Positions 43,142 to 51,395 of a DNA stretch of 52,267 nt are shown here, one piece after another. How positions within the stretch are numbered: position 1 is the stretch's first letter; every line of letters begins with the position of its first letter. Under the pieces are notes generated by a model, which saw nothing but the letters and a program-made list of their open reading frames with translations, did not search any database and was not told where the DNA came from. Origin of the DNA: Chloroflexota bacterium (lineage in GTDB: Bacteria > Chloroflexota > Dormibacteria > Dormibacterales > Dormibacteraceae); NCBI GenBank assembly GCA_005881275.1, contig VBEF01000038.1:1-52267 (forward strand), written 5' to 3'. Made by a program: the position numbers and the translations under genes.

Positions 43142-44329
43142 CTACGAGGCGGCGACCTCCGCCGCCTGCTCGGCCAGGACGGTGCCGGGGTAGCGAGCCC
43201 GGGTAAGGGCCGCGGTGATCACGACCGGCACGCTGAGCAGCGCGGCGACCACGAAGAGAGCTCTGTACTGGTTCCCCTGGGCGAAGAACGCGCCCAGGCC
43301 GGTTCCGATCGCGCCGCCCAGGAACGCCGCGGTGACGAAGAGCGCCGCCGCAGTACCGCGCGCTTCGGGTGAGATGTCGGTCGCCCAGACCTGCATCGTC
43401 GAGTGGAAAATCGAGTACAGGCCGCCGATCAGAACGCTGGCGGCGAGGATGGCGACGGCGTGCTGGTCCAGGGCCGCCACCCAGTAGCCGGCGATACCCA
43501 TGGCACCGCCCACGCTGATGGTCACCCACGCCGGGGTGCGCGAGGCGATGCGCTTGACGATCCGCGTACCCACGAGCACCGCGCCGCCATAGGCGGCGAC
43601 GACCAGCCCGGCGACCGCCGGGTTGGTCCCGGTGGCCTCGAGCGCGGGGGCGAAGTAGACGAGGAAGCCGAGCACCATGGCTCCCTCGGGCACCGCGAAC
43701 AAGATCAGGAAGCGCGCCCACGGCCGGCGGAAAGCCTGGCGGAGCTGCTCCATCGGGCCTCCGGTTGACGGTCGCAGGTTCGACTCGGGCAGCCGGCCCA
43801 TGGCCACTGTGGTCCCCGCGGCGAGCACGGCGGTGAGCCCGAAGATCAGCCGCCAGCTGAAATAGTGGGCGAACAGCCCGGCGCCGAGGCTTCCGGCGGC
43901 GGTGCCGACCGCGACCGCGGCCAGCACGTCTGCGGTGACACCCTGACGGCGCTGAAAGGGGATCATGTCGCCCACGTACACGAGGGCCGTCGGGAGGATC
44001 GCGCAGACCGACGCCCCCGCCACGATCCGGGCAAAGATCAGGAAGTCGAGGTTGGGAGCAAGCGCGGAGAGAGCGCACGCGACCGCCGTGGCGCCGAGAC
44101 TGATCCGGATTATCCGGACCCGGCCGAGACGGTCGGATGCGAAACCCCAGAACGGCTGCGCCAGTCCGTACGCGAAGTAGTACGTGGTCGCGGCGATGGC
44201 GACGGCTCCGAGCGGGGCGCGGAACTCAAGCGCGATGGGGATCAGGACCGGTGCGACCGCGAACCGGTCGATCATGGTTACGAATGGACCCGCCGACAGA
44301 AGCCGGACGTTGAACCCCGCGTCTCCCAT
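43142..44329 (-). CDS. MFS transporter (DHA1-like)
   Basis: 395 residues, 12 transmembrane helices. GFASDRLGRVRIIR near residue 64 is the MFS loop 2-3 motif, repeated in degenerate form in the second half. ARIVAGASVCAILPTALVYVGDM near 103 fits the drug/metabolite DHA1 subfamily. Substrate unknown. It lies upstream of livK on the same strand with a 56-bp gap and is divergent from the small membrane protein gene at 44434. Confidence 0.88.
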   Translation of the reverse strand: MGDAGFNVRLLSAGPFVTMIDRFAVAPVLIPIALEFRAPLGAVAIAATTYYFAYGLAQPFWGFASDRLGRVRIIRISLGATAVACALSALAPNLDFLIFARIVAGASVCAILPTALVYVGDMIPFQRRQGVTADVLAAVAVGTAAGSLGAGLFAHYFSWRLIFGLTAVLAAGTTVAMGRLPESNLRPSTGGPMEQLRQAFRRPWARFLILFAVPEGAMVLGFLVYFAPALEATGTNPAVAGLVVAAYGGAVLVGTRIVKRIASRTPAWVTISVGGAMGIAGYWVAALDQHAVAILAASVLIGGLYSIFHSTMQVWATDISPEARGTAAALFVTAAFLGGAIGTGLGAFFAQGNQYRALFVVAALLSVPVVITAALTRARYPGTVLAEQAAEVAAS

Positions 44330-44433
44330 TGCCGCCCATCAGCCTAAAGAGCGGCTGGATGTGGAGCCCGGTCTCAGCATTCCCTCAGCCTTGACTCAGC
44401 GGACGCTCAAACATCTGGCCCACACTGGGCGCC

Positions 44434-44715
44434 GTGCAGAGTCCGGGCTCGCAGCCACATCGCGCTTCGGAAGTCGACGTGAACGTGTGGCCCGCCCACC
44501 TTCCGCCCGGCGCGAGGTGGCTGCCCTACCAGGCTCGCCGAGCTCAGCCCCTGGCCCCAGCGCCTCCGCCCCCAGCGCCGCGGCCGCCGCGTGCCGCGGC
44601 CCGGCCGACGTTGTCGATGCGCTACTGGCGCGTCTTGCTGGCCGCCGCGGTCGGGGCCGGGCTCATCGGGATCGGCGGCGGAATGGTCTTGGGATTCCTC
44701 GTCGGGGTCCACTAA
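44434..44715 (+). CDS. Small Pro-rich protein with one C-terminal transmembrane helix
   Basis: 93 residues from a GTG without an evident Shine-Dalgarno. The first 60 residues are Pro/Ala/Arg-rich (APAPPPPAPRPPRA). The end (VLLAAAVGAGLIGIGGGMVLGFLVGVH) is a single Gly-rich membrane helix, so it is probably tail-anchored or a small structural membrane protein. TTGACT at 44391 may be its -35. Preceded by 104 bp of divergent intergenic DNA and followed by a convergent hairpin. Family not recognised; moderate confidence that it is a real gene. Confidence 0.5.
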   Translation: MQSPGSQPHRASEVDVNVWPAHLPPGARWLPYQARRAQPLAPAPPPPAPRPPRAAARPTLSMRYWRVLLAAAVGAGLIGIGGGMVLGFLVGVH

Positions 44716-44733
44716 CCGAGCGAGCAGCTCGGT
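44715..44733. terminator. Hairpin in a convergent gap (possible bidirectional terminator)
   Basis: ACCGAGC-GAGCA-GCTCGGT has a 7-bp stem and a 5-base loop. It begins on the last base of the TAA stop of the small membrane protein and ends 6 bases before the stop of the convergent VWA gene. No U tract on either strand, so termination strength is uncertain. Confidence 0.5.
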
Positions 44734-44739
44734 CCAGGG

Positions 44740-45687
44740 TCAGGGCAGAACCCGGAACCACAACAGGCTGACCACGGCTCCCAGCAGCACGAGGCTGATG
44801 CCGGAGATCAGGAGCGGAACCATCAAGTTGAGCTGCTGGAACTGCCAGCCGACCTGGGTCGCGAGTGTGCTGTAGATGCTCTGCAGCTCCCCCGCCGCCT
44901 GCGCGTAGTAATACTTCCCGCCGGTTGCGGACGCGATCGCGCTAAGCGTGGCTTCATCGACGCCGCCGACCGGCTCCCCGGCGACCGTCGCCGAGCTGTC
45001 GCGAAGTCCGATCCCAATCGTTTGCACCGGCACTTTCGCCGCCACGATCTCGGGCGTGATCGTGAGCGGGTCGACGCCCTGGTTGGAGGCGCCGTCCGTG
45101 AGAACCACGATCATGGCGGGGCGCGGCTGCACACCCGAAGCGGTACGCGATCCGGGATCCAGCTGACCGAGCGCAAGAGCCAGGGCCGTGCCCAGGGCCG
45201 TGCCACCTCCGGGTTTGAGGCTGGAAACCGCCCCCTTCACGGCCTGGCGATCAGTGGTCAGCCCCTGCTGGAGCGTGGCCGTGGAGCTGAAGCTGATCAG
45301 GGCGATGCGGTCGTCGCCCGGCAGCTGATCGATGAGCGTCGAGGCGGCGTTTTTGGCCGCGTCGAGCCTGGTCGGGGCCACATCGGCGGCCTGCATCGAT
45401 CCGGACACGTCCATGACCAGGACGACGTCAGCGTTGTTCCTTGCGATCTCGAGGTTCAGCACCGGCACCGTCAGCCCGCTCAGCAGAGCGATTCCCCCCA
45501 GCACGAACATGGCCGGCGGAACGTGTCGCCTGATGCCTGGGGTTCGGGGAAGGACCGAGCGCAGCAGTTCGAGGTTGGTGAAGCGCAACGTATAGGCTCG
45601 CCGCCTGCGCTGCGCCAGCACGTAGCCTGCGAGCAGGACGGGAATCGCCAGGAGGCCGAGAAGGAAGGCCGGCTGATAGATGATCAC
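44740..45687 (-). CDS. VWA-domain membrane protein (BatA/BatB-like)
   Basis: 315 residues. Two N-terminal helices (LLGLLAIPVLLAGYVLA and the segment near 60) flank the conserved LRFTNLELLRSV. A von Willebrand A domain follows at about residues 85-280 with a complete MIDAS (DVSGS near 93, then Thr in GGGTALG and Asp in LTDGA). A C-terminal helix ends the protein. Part of the MoxR-DUF58-VWA module, thought to act as a chaperone or envelope-integrity complex. Start overlaps the DUF58 gene by 4 bases. Confidence 0.88.
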   Translation of the reverse strand: MIIYQPAFLLGLLAIPVLLAGYVLAQRRRRAYTLRFTNLELLRSVLPRTPGIRRHVPPAMFVLGGIALLSGLTVPVLNLEIARNNADVVLVMDVSGSMQAADVAPTRLDAAKNAASTLIDQLPGDDRIALISFSSTATLQQGLTTDRQAVKGAVSSLKPGGGTALGTALALALGQLDPGSRTASGVQPRPAMIVVLTDGASNQGVDPLTITPEIVAAKVPVQTIGIGLRDSSATVAGEPVGGVDEATLSAIASATGGKYYYAQAAGELQSIYSTLATQVGWQFQQLNLMVPLLISGISLVLLGAVVSLLWFRVLP

Positions 45688-46631
45688 GCGGGGTGCGCGC
45701 CTCCTCGGCGGCTGACCTCGGCCGAGCGGCGGCGCAGGTACTCGGTGAGCTGGGGCAGGAACGGCTGCGCGGTGGTGATCTCGAACTGGACTGCATGCGC
45801 TCGCTTGAGATCGGTCGAGATGCGCAGGCTCTGCTCGATCGCCGCGAGCTGAAAGCGCTCGCGGAGGCGGCGATCAGAAGTGTCCACATGCAGCTGCCGC
45901 CCGGTCTCAGGGTCCTCAAATGTGACCACGCCGATATCCGGCACTGACATCTCCGCCGGGTCGACCACACGCGCGGCGACGAGCTCATGGCGGTGGCCGA
46001 GAACAGCCATCGGCCTCTGCCAGCCGCCGGCGGCGAGAAAGTCGCTGATCACGATGAGCAGGCCTGGCCGGCGGATGACCTTGACCGCCTGCCAGAGGGC
46101 GGCCGCAAGAGCGGTGGCCGCGCCTGTGGGCGCAGAAGACAGGTCGGCGTCCAGGCTTCCGACCAGATGGAGGCGCCCCCGGCGCCCCGCCACGGGTGGG
46201 AGGATGCGCCGCACGTTCGCGTCGAAGACGATCGCCCCGACGCGGCTGCCATGGCGCGCGATCAGGGAGGACGCGGCGGACGCCATGTCGATGGCCGCCT
46301 CGCGCTTCAGCATCAGGGCGGTACCCCAATCCAGTGAGGCGCTCGCATCGACGATAAGCCAGGCGTCCAGACCTCGGTCGGGATGAGACTCTCGCACGTA
46401 GATGCGGTCGGATCGCGCGGACAGGTTCCAGTCGATCGTGCGGGCATCCTCACCGAATTCGTATTCGCGGCTTTCCGCGTACTCGACGCCGGGGCCTCGC
46501 ACGCTGGAACGTTCGTCGCCCCAGGCGTGAAATCCGAGCCGCTTGAGGATGGGCCACCGCACGCGCCTGAGCGCGTCGTGCTTGAGCAGGTGGCGAAGGC
46601 GGCGTCGCTTGCCGTCAGACGACACGGCCAT
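45684..46631 (-). CDS. DUF58 domain protein
   Basis: 315 residues. The DUF58 signature RGPGVEYAESREYEFGEDARTIDWNLSARSDRIYVRE is at about residues 44-80, followed by a VWA-like core (LIVDASASLDWG near 92). No membrane helix, so cytoplasmic or peripheral. Cotranscribed with moxR (17-base overlap) and the VWA gene; members of this module interact physically in characterised systems. Confidence 0.88.
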   Translation of the reverse strand: MAVSSDGKRRRLRHLLKHDALRRVRWPILKRLGFHAWGDERSSVRGPGVEYAESREYEFGEDARTIDWNLSARSDRIYVRESHPDRGLDAWLIVDASASLDWGTALMLKREAAIDMASAASSLIARHGSRVGAIVFDANVRRILPPVAGRRGRLHLVGSLDADLSSAPTGAATALAAALWQAVKVIRRPGLLIVISDFLAAGGWQRPMAVLGHRHELVAARVVDPAEMSVPDIGVVTFEDPETGRQLHVDTSDRRLRERFQLAAIEQSLRISTDLKRAHAVQFEITTAQPFLPQLTEYLRRRSAEVSRRGGAHPA

Positions 46632-47655
46632 CCCCCAGATCGAGGCGCGGCATTTCCGTCGTTTCGAGGACGCGGCGCACGATTGTGTCGGGGGAAACGC
46701 CGTCTGCTATCCCCTCGTAGCTCAAAACGATCCGGTGCCGCAGGACCTCGGGCGCAACCGCCGCCAGATCCTGGCCCAGCACATAGCTGCGGCCGCGGAT
46801 GAACGCAAGCGCGCGTCCCGCGCTCACCAGGTGAATCGTCGCGCGCGGGCTGCCACCGTAATCGACCGCGGACTCAAGCTCCGCCACGCCGGACGCCTTC
46901 AGGTTGCGTGTCGCCGACACGAGCGTGGTCGCGTACGCGACCACCGCCGGATCGACGTAAACCTTGCGTACCTGACGCTGCAGCTCGAGAAGCTCTTCGG
47001 GCGCGAGCACCTGCTGGACCTGAATGGGTTCGCCGATCATTCGCTGCACGATCCCCATCTCTTCGTGGCTCGACGGATATCCGACGATGACTTTGAGCAT
47101 GAAGCGATCGATCTGCGCTTCCGGGAGCGGGTAGGTGCCGTCGGCCTCGATGGGGTTCTGCGTGGCGAGGACCAGGAAAGGCTCGTCAACCTTGAAGGTC
47201 TCCTTTCCGATCGTGACCTGCCTTTCCTGCATGACCTCGAGCAGGGCCGACTGGACTTTGGCCGGCGCCCGGTTGACCTCGTCAGCGAGAAGAAGGTTGC
47301 AGAAGATGGGCCCGAGCTCGGTGGAAAAGTCAGCCTTGCGCGGGTTGAAGACCCGAGTTCCGACAAGGTCCGATGGAACGAGGTCCGGGGTGAACTGGAT
47401 TCGGCCGAACTTGCCACCGATCGCGGCGGCAAACGCACGGACGGTTGCCGTCTTCGCGAGACCGGGCACTCCCTCGACGAGGATGTGACCACTCGAGAGA
47501 AGCGCGACCAGGACGCGCTCGAGCAGGCGATCCTGGCCCACGATGATCTTGCGGACCTCGAACAGCAGCTGTTCGACTTGCTTGGGTACGCGCGCGGCGT
47601 AGATCTCGGCGGGCGACTTCGAGCTTCCCACAAACGCTTGATCTGGAAGTGACAT
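46615..47655 (-). CDS. MoxR-family AAA+ ATPase
   Basis: 346 residues. Walker A GVPGLAKT near residue 62, Walker B LLLADEVNRAPAKVQSALLEVMQE near 120 and sensor 1 LATQNPIEADGTYPLPEAQIDRFM near 158 are the MoxR hallmarks, with a lid domain at about 230-330. ATP-driven chaperone for the DUF58/VWA proteins encoded next. An AAGGAG lies upstream of the ATG. The PDZ-protease gene precedes it by 32 bp on the same strand, so the four genes form one operon. Confidence 0.92.
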   Translation of the reverse strand: MSLPDQAFVGSSKSPAEIYAARVPKQVEQLLFEVRKIIVGQDRLLERVLVALLSSGHILVEGVPGLAKTATVRAFAAAIGGKFGRIQFTPDLVPSDLVGTRVFNPRKADFSTELGPIFCNLLLADEVNRAPAKVQSALLEVMQERQVTIGKETFKVDEPFLVLATQNPIEADGTYPLPEAQIDRFMLKVIVGYPSSHEEMGIVQRMIGEPIQVQQVLAPEELLELQRQVRKVYVDPAVVAYATTLVSATRNLKASGVAELESAVDYGGSPRATIHLVSAGRALAFIRGRSYVLGQDLAAVAPEVLRHRIVLSYEGIADGVSPDTIVRRVLETTEMPRLDLGDGRVV

Positions 47656-47687
47656 CTGTTCCTCTTGCTCCTTTATGCGTCTAGCCG

Positions 47688-48613
47688 TCAGCCGCTTCCG
47701 AGCAGCACTTGAATCGAACGGGTGGAACCATTCGGCAGGCGAAGCGTCAGCGTCACGCGCTGGCCTGGCGTGTAGGTCGCGAGAACCGGGGCGACCGCGG
47801 CCGCGTTGGCAACCGAGTGGCCGCCGATCGCGAGGATCGTCCAGCCGGCCTGGATGCCGGCGCTCGCGGCGGGGCCGCCGGCGACAACGGACTGGACCTG
47901 GGCTCCGCCGCCGGCGGCGTCGGTAAGGCCCACTCCAAGGAATGCCTTCCCGCTGGGTGTCGGTGATCCGCCGCTGAGCAGCTGCTGGGCAACCGCGTTG
48001 ACTTGGTTGCTGGGGATGGCGACGCCCATCGCCCCAACCCCTGCGGGGCCGAGCGTCGTCATCCCGATCACCTGCCCGGCGATGTTGACCAGGGCGCTGC
48101 CCGAGGAACCGGCAGTCGCCGGCGCGGTCGTCAGGATTTGCCCCCCAGCGATCTGGCTCACGATGCCCTGGCTGACGGTGCCTGAACCGATCGACACGAC
48201 GACGTCGCCGATCTGCAGCGCCGTTGAGTCTCCGAAGGGCGCCGGGGTCAGACCCGCGGCCCCGCTCACGTGCACCACAGCGACGTCGCTATTTGCGTCG
48301 GCGCCTGCGACAAGGCCCGTGTACTTCTGGCCCGCCGACGTTGTGACAGTGACCTGCTGCGATCCAGCCACGAGGCTGGCCGGTGTTACCACCGTCCCGA
48401 CCGCGTCGATCAGCAGACCGCTTCCAGAGGCGGTGCCGGCGTCGATGCGGACGACAGATGGGCCGATCTGGCCGATCAGCCGGCGCAGGTCAGCCTGGAT
48501 CTGGTCAAGAAGCGGACCGGGAACGTGCACGATGCCAGGACAAGAGCCGTGCCTGCGGCGGCCAGCGCGATGCTGCTCCGGGCGCGCGCCACAGCTCCGA
48601 AGGGCACTCCCAC
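47688..48613 (-). pseudogene. Trypsin-like PDZ protease homologue, frameshifted near its signal peptide and lacking the catalytic His
   Basis: A GTG at 48613 with a good Shine-Dalgarno (GAAGGAG) opens a lipoprotein signal peptide (RSSIALAAAGTALVLASC, C29). This frame stops at 48476. The mature protein continues in another frame from about 48530 (GPLLDQIQADLRRL onward) to 47688. A single indel near 48500-48530 would join them; without it, a GTG at 48530 gives a 280-residue cytoplasmic product. The protease domain keeps the Asp (SDVAVVHV) and Ser (GSSGSALVN) strands, but the His strand reads TVVTPASLVAG, with no His. A PDZ domain follows (AFLGVGLTDA to the end). Probably a catalytically inactive HtrA relative. 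Confidence 0.75.
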
Positions 48614-48702
48614 AACGCGGAGTCTCCTTCGCGTGGCTTAGACGCAATCGAGAGCATCCTGGGAGTCCGATGAGAAAAGATTCGCTCCGCCGGTGGCGAT
48701 GA

Positions 48703-48885
48703 CGCGGAATCGGCGACGCCGCGAAGACGCTGGGCCTCGCGCGATTCGACATGAAGTACAGCAACGGCACGCTGCCGCATTCGAAGATGATGCGCAGCAT
48801 CGAGCTCTACGGGACGAAGGTGATGCCGCTCGTCGGGAAGACGCTCGCGGCCGCGGCCGACGAGGTGCGCGCCGCGGGCGCCTAG
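48703..48885 (+). pseudogene. 3' remnant of a luciferase-like (LLM) flavin monooxygenase
   Basis: Sixty sense codons, open after a TGA at 48700-48702 and ending at TAG 48883-48885, encode RGIGDAAKTLGLARFDMKYS, then GTLPHSKMMRSIELYGTKVM and an Ala-rich end. This is the typical C-terminus of LLM-class F420/FMN-dependent oxidoreductases (RFDxKxxxGTLPHxKxMRSIELxGxxVxP). The rest of the gene (about 250 residues) is missing; upstream lies the divergent protease gene. There is no start codon with a Shine-Dalgarno. It ends 6 bases from the convergent EamA gene. Confidence 0.75.
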
Positions 48886-48891
48886 CGCCGG

Positions 48892-49797
48892 CTAGGGGCT
48901 CGCCGTCCTGGCTCGCTGTGCGGTGGCGACGCAGAACAGGACCAGGATCGCGGCTACGATCGTCTGCGGCCGCAGCGGCTCGCCGATGAGCAGCCACGAC
49001 CAGACCACCGACAGCAGCGGTTGCGCCAACTGGGTCGCGCTAACTCGCGCTACGCCCACCAGCCCCATGCCGCGGTACCACAGGACCATGCCTACAAAAA
49101 CCGAGAACACCGCCATGTATCCGAGGGCGGCCAGCGACGCCGCGCTTGGCGTGAAGGGCGAGCTCGCCAGGGCGGCCGCGGTGAGCGGCGCCGAGATCGG
49201 CAGGGCAGCCACCAGACCCCATGCGATCACCTGGCCGCCAGGCATCGTCTGTGCCAGCCGGCCACCCTCGGCATAGGCTGCTGCCGCGAGGATGAGGGCG
49301 GCGACGAGATACGCGTCGCCGACACCGGGCGGCTCCGCTCGAACCCCGGATGCCGCGTACCAGAGGACCACCCCCGTTCCGGCCGCGGTCGCGACCCAGA
49401 AGAGCGGCCGCGGCCTTGCACCCGTGCGCAGCACTCCGAAAAGCGCGGTCAGCATCGGCAGCAAGCCGATCACGATCGAGCCATGGGTCGCGCTGACCGT
49501 GCGAAGCGCCTCCGCGCTGAACCATCCAAAGCCGACGGCTGCGCCCACCGCCACCACTGCAATGCCCGGCATCTGGCGGCGGCTCGGCCACGGCGCCCGG
49601 ATGGCCCATAGGTAGCCGATGGCGATAAGCGCGCCGAGCACTGACCGTCCGACACCCACGACGATCGGGTCGATGCTGGCCACGGCAATGCGTGTGGCAG
49701 GCACGGTGCCGGAGAACATCACAACGGCGAGTGCGGCCAGAGCCAGGCCCGATACCGGTACAGAAGATCGATGGATACCGATACTGGGAGTAGCCAC
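48892..49797 (-). CDS. EamA/DMT-family transporter
   Basis: 301 residues, ten hydrophobic helices in two EamA repeats (residues about 18-140 and 160-295). The second repeat has the typical end WLLIGEPLRPQTIVAAILVLFCV. GTG start at 49797 with no Shine-Dalgarno; a leaderless transcript is possible. Exports or imports a small metabolite such as an amino acid or vitamin. It is divergent from a MocR-type regulator gene (54 bp between starts), which probably controls it. Substrate unknown. Confidence 0.88.
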   Translation of the reverse strand: MATPSIGIHRSSVPVSGLALAALAVVMFSGTVPATRIAVASIDPIVVGVGRSVLGALIAIGYLWAIRAPWPSRRQMPGIAVVAVGAAVGFGWFSAEALRTVSATHGSIVIGLLPMLTALFGVLRTGARPRPLFWVATAAGTGVVLWYAASGVRAEPPGVGDAYLVAALILAAAAYAEGGRLAQTMPGGQVIAWGLVAALPISAPLTAAALASSPFTPSAASLAALGYMAVFSVFVGMVLWYRGMGLVGVARVSATQLAQPLLSVVWSWLLIGEPLRPQTIVAAILVLFCVATAQRARTASP

Positions 49798-49851
49798 GAT
49801 TCACGCTATCACGATCGAGATCAGGGTGCAACTGATACTGTTGAGGCGGCA
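49751..49851. promoter_or_regulatory. Divergent EamA/MocR control region with repeated GATAC[CT]G
   Basis: The 7-mer GATAC[CT]G occurs four times in the same orientation, at 49751, 49774, 49780 and 49834. Three copies are within the first codons of the EamA gene and one overlaps the likely -10 (GATACT) of the regulator gene. Direct repeats near the divergent start are typical for MocR-family binding. Some copies may reflect coding constraint. Confidence 0.4.
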
Positions 49852-51261
49852 ATGAGCGATAGCAGCATCCGCTCTCTAACAGTTGCCCTGCGGTCTCGGG
49901 CGGAGGTGCTGGCCCCTGGGGCACGCTTCCCTTCAACCCGCCAGATCGCGGCCGACTACCACGTCAGCCCCGTTACGGTGTCGCGCGCGCTGGCGATACT
50001 CGGCGCCGAGGGAGTTGTAGGGACACGGCCGGGAGCGGGAACCTTCGTCGCCGACCGAATCGCATCTGCCGAGACGGGGCGCATCGACACCGCCTGGCAG
50101 ACCGTTGCCCTGGGCGACCGCGCGATCGATGCGGGCGCGCTTCAGATCTACCTCGACGCCAATCCGAGGGGCGCATTGTCTCTGGCGGGCGGCTATCTCC
50201 ACCACTCGCTGCTGCCTATCCGGGCGCTGTCGATCGCGGCCCACCGCGCGGTCCGCCGATCGGAATCATGGGAGGCGCCCGAGCCTCGCGGCCTCTCCGG
50301 CCTGAGGGCGTGGTTTGCGAGTCATCACGGCCCGGGGTTCGGCCCAGGCGATGTCATCATCTCCAACGGCGGGCAGTCCGCGATCTCAGCCAGCTTTCGC
50401 GCGCTCGTAGCGGCGGGCGGCACGCTTCTCGTCGAGGCGCCGACCTATCCCGGCGCGCTGGCCATCGCACGCGCCGCCGGTATCCGAGTCGTCCCCGTGC
50501 CGATGGACGGCGACGGGATACTGCCGGGCCTGCTCAGCGAGGCGTTCGAAGTGACCGGCTCGAGGGCGGTCTACCTGCAGCCGACCCATCACAATCCGAC
50601 CGGCATCGTCATGTCCGCCGACCGCCGCCGCGCGGTGCTCGACGTCGCCAGCCGGGCCGGAGCCTTTGTGATCGAGGACGATTGGGCGAGGTGGCTCGGA
50701 TACGACGGGACCAACCCTCCGACGCTCATTTCGATGGACGGCCAGGGTCGCGTCATCTATATCTCGTCGTTGACCAAGCCGGCCGCGCCGAGCCTTCGCA
50801 TCGGAGCGCTTGTCGCTCGCGGCCCGGTCGCCGACCGCCTCAGGGCCATCCGGATGGTGGACGACCTCTTCGTCAACCGTCTGGCGCAGGAGACTGCGCT
50901 CGAGCTGGTCGAGTCGCCAGGTTGGGCACGGCACATCGTGCAGGTCGGCCGGGCGCTGCGGGAACGCCGCCAGGTGGTCGTCGGCGCGCTCGAGGACCAC
51001 GCTCCCGATCTGGTGGTGCCGCGACTGCCGCGGGGAGGGATGCACGTGTGGGCGACTCTTCCCGAAGGTGCCGATGAAGGTGTGATCGCCGAAGTGGGCC
51101 GCCAGCATGGTGTTGTGGTGGGCGCGGGCCGGTCGTTCTTTGCGACTGAGCCGCCGTCGAGTCACTTGCGGCTGAGCTTTGGAGGTGCTGCGCACCACGA
51201 TGAGCTGGTCGAGTCAGTGCGGCGTCTGGGATCAGCGCTCCGGTCGATCCTCACCTCGTGA
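49852..51261 (+). CDS. MocR-family regulator (GntR DNA-binding domain fused to PLP aminotransferase fold)
   Basis: 469 residues. Winged helix at about residues 5-70 (FPSTRQIAADYHVSPVTVSRALAIL, then GAGTFVAD). The class I aminotransferase fold runs from about 110 to the end, with QPTHHNPTGIVM near 243, VIEDDWARWLGYDG near 274 and the PLP lysine K309 in SSLTKPAAPSLRIGALV. MocR regulators use PLP chemistry to sense amines or vitamin B6 and control a neighbouring transporter or biosynthetic gene, here the divergent EamA transporter. Confidence 0.92.
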   Translation: MSDSSIRSLTVALRSRAEVLAPGARFPSTRQIAADYHVSPVTVSRALAILGAEGVVGTRPGAGTFVADRIASAETGRIDTAWQTVALGDRAIDAGALQIYLDANPRGALSLAGGYLHHSLLPIRALSIAAHRAVRRSESWEAPEPRGLSGLRAWFASHHGPGFGPGDVIISNGGQSAISASFRALVAAGGTLLVEAPTYPGALAIARAAGIRVVPVPMDGDGILPGLLSEAFEVTGSRAVYLQPTHHNPTGIVMSADRRRAVLDVASRAGAFVIEDDWARWLGYDGTNPPTLISMDGQGRVIYISSLTKPAAPSLRIGALVARGPVADRLRAIRMVDDLFVNRLAQETALELVESPGWARHIVQVGRALRERRQVVVGALEDHAPDLVVPRLPRGGMHVWATLPEGADEGVIAEVGRQHGVVVGAGRSFFATEPPSSHLRLSFGGAAHHDELVESVRRLGSALRSILTS

Positions 51262-51395
51262 ATGCCACCTGCGAGTTGCATGGGCGGGCGCCTATCACGG
51301 CCCGTCCTCGAGCTAAGTCATGGCTATCCGGTATTGTCAAACGGCAGCCGTTGCGAGTTCTGGCGTGGCGCCGGCGGACCTGGAAAGGAAGCGGA

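Noticed and set aside
41856-44078. 740-codon reading of livK
   Set aside because: The first 330 codons are antisense noise over the MFS gene. The lipoprotein signal peptide and Shine-Dalgarno place the start at 43085.
44740-47655. MoxR and VWA proteins as the missing CoxD and CoxE
   Set aside because: They form the standard MoxR-DUF58-BatA-like module with a DUF58 gene between them and are 26 kb or more from the cox operon.
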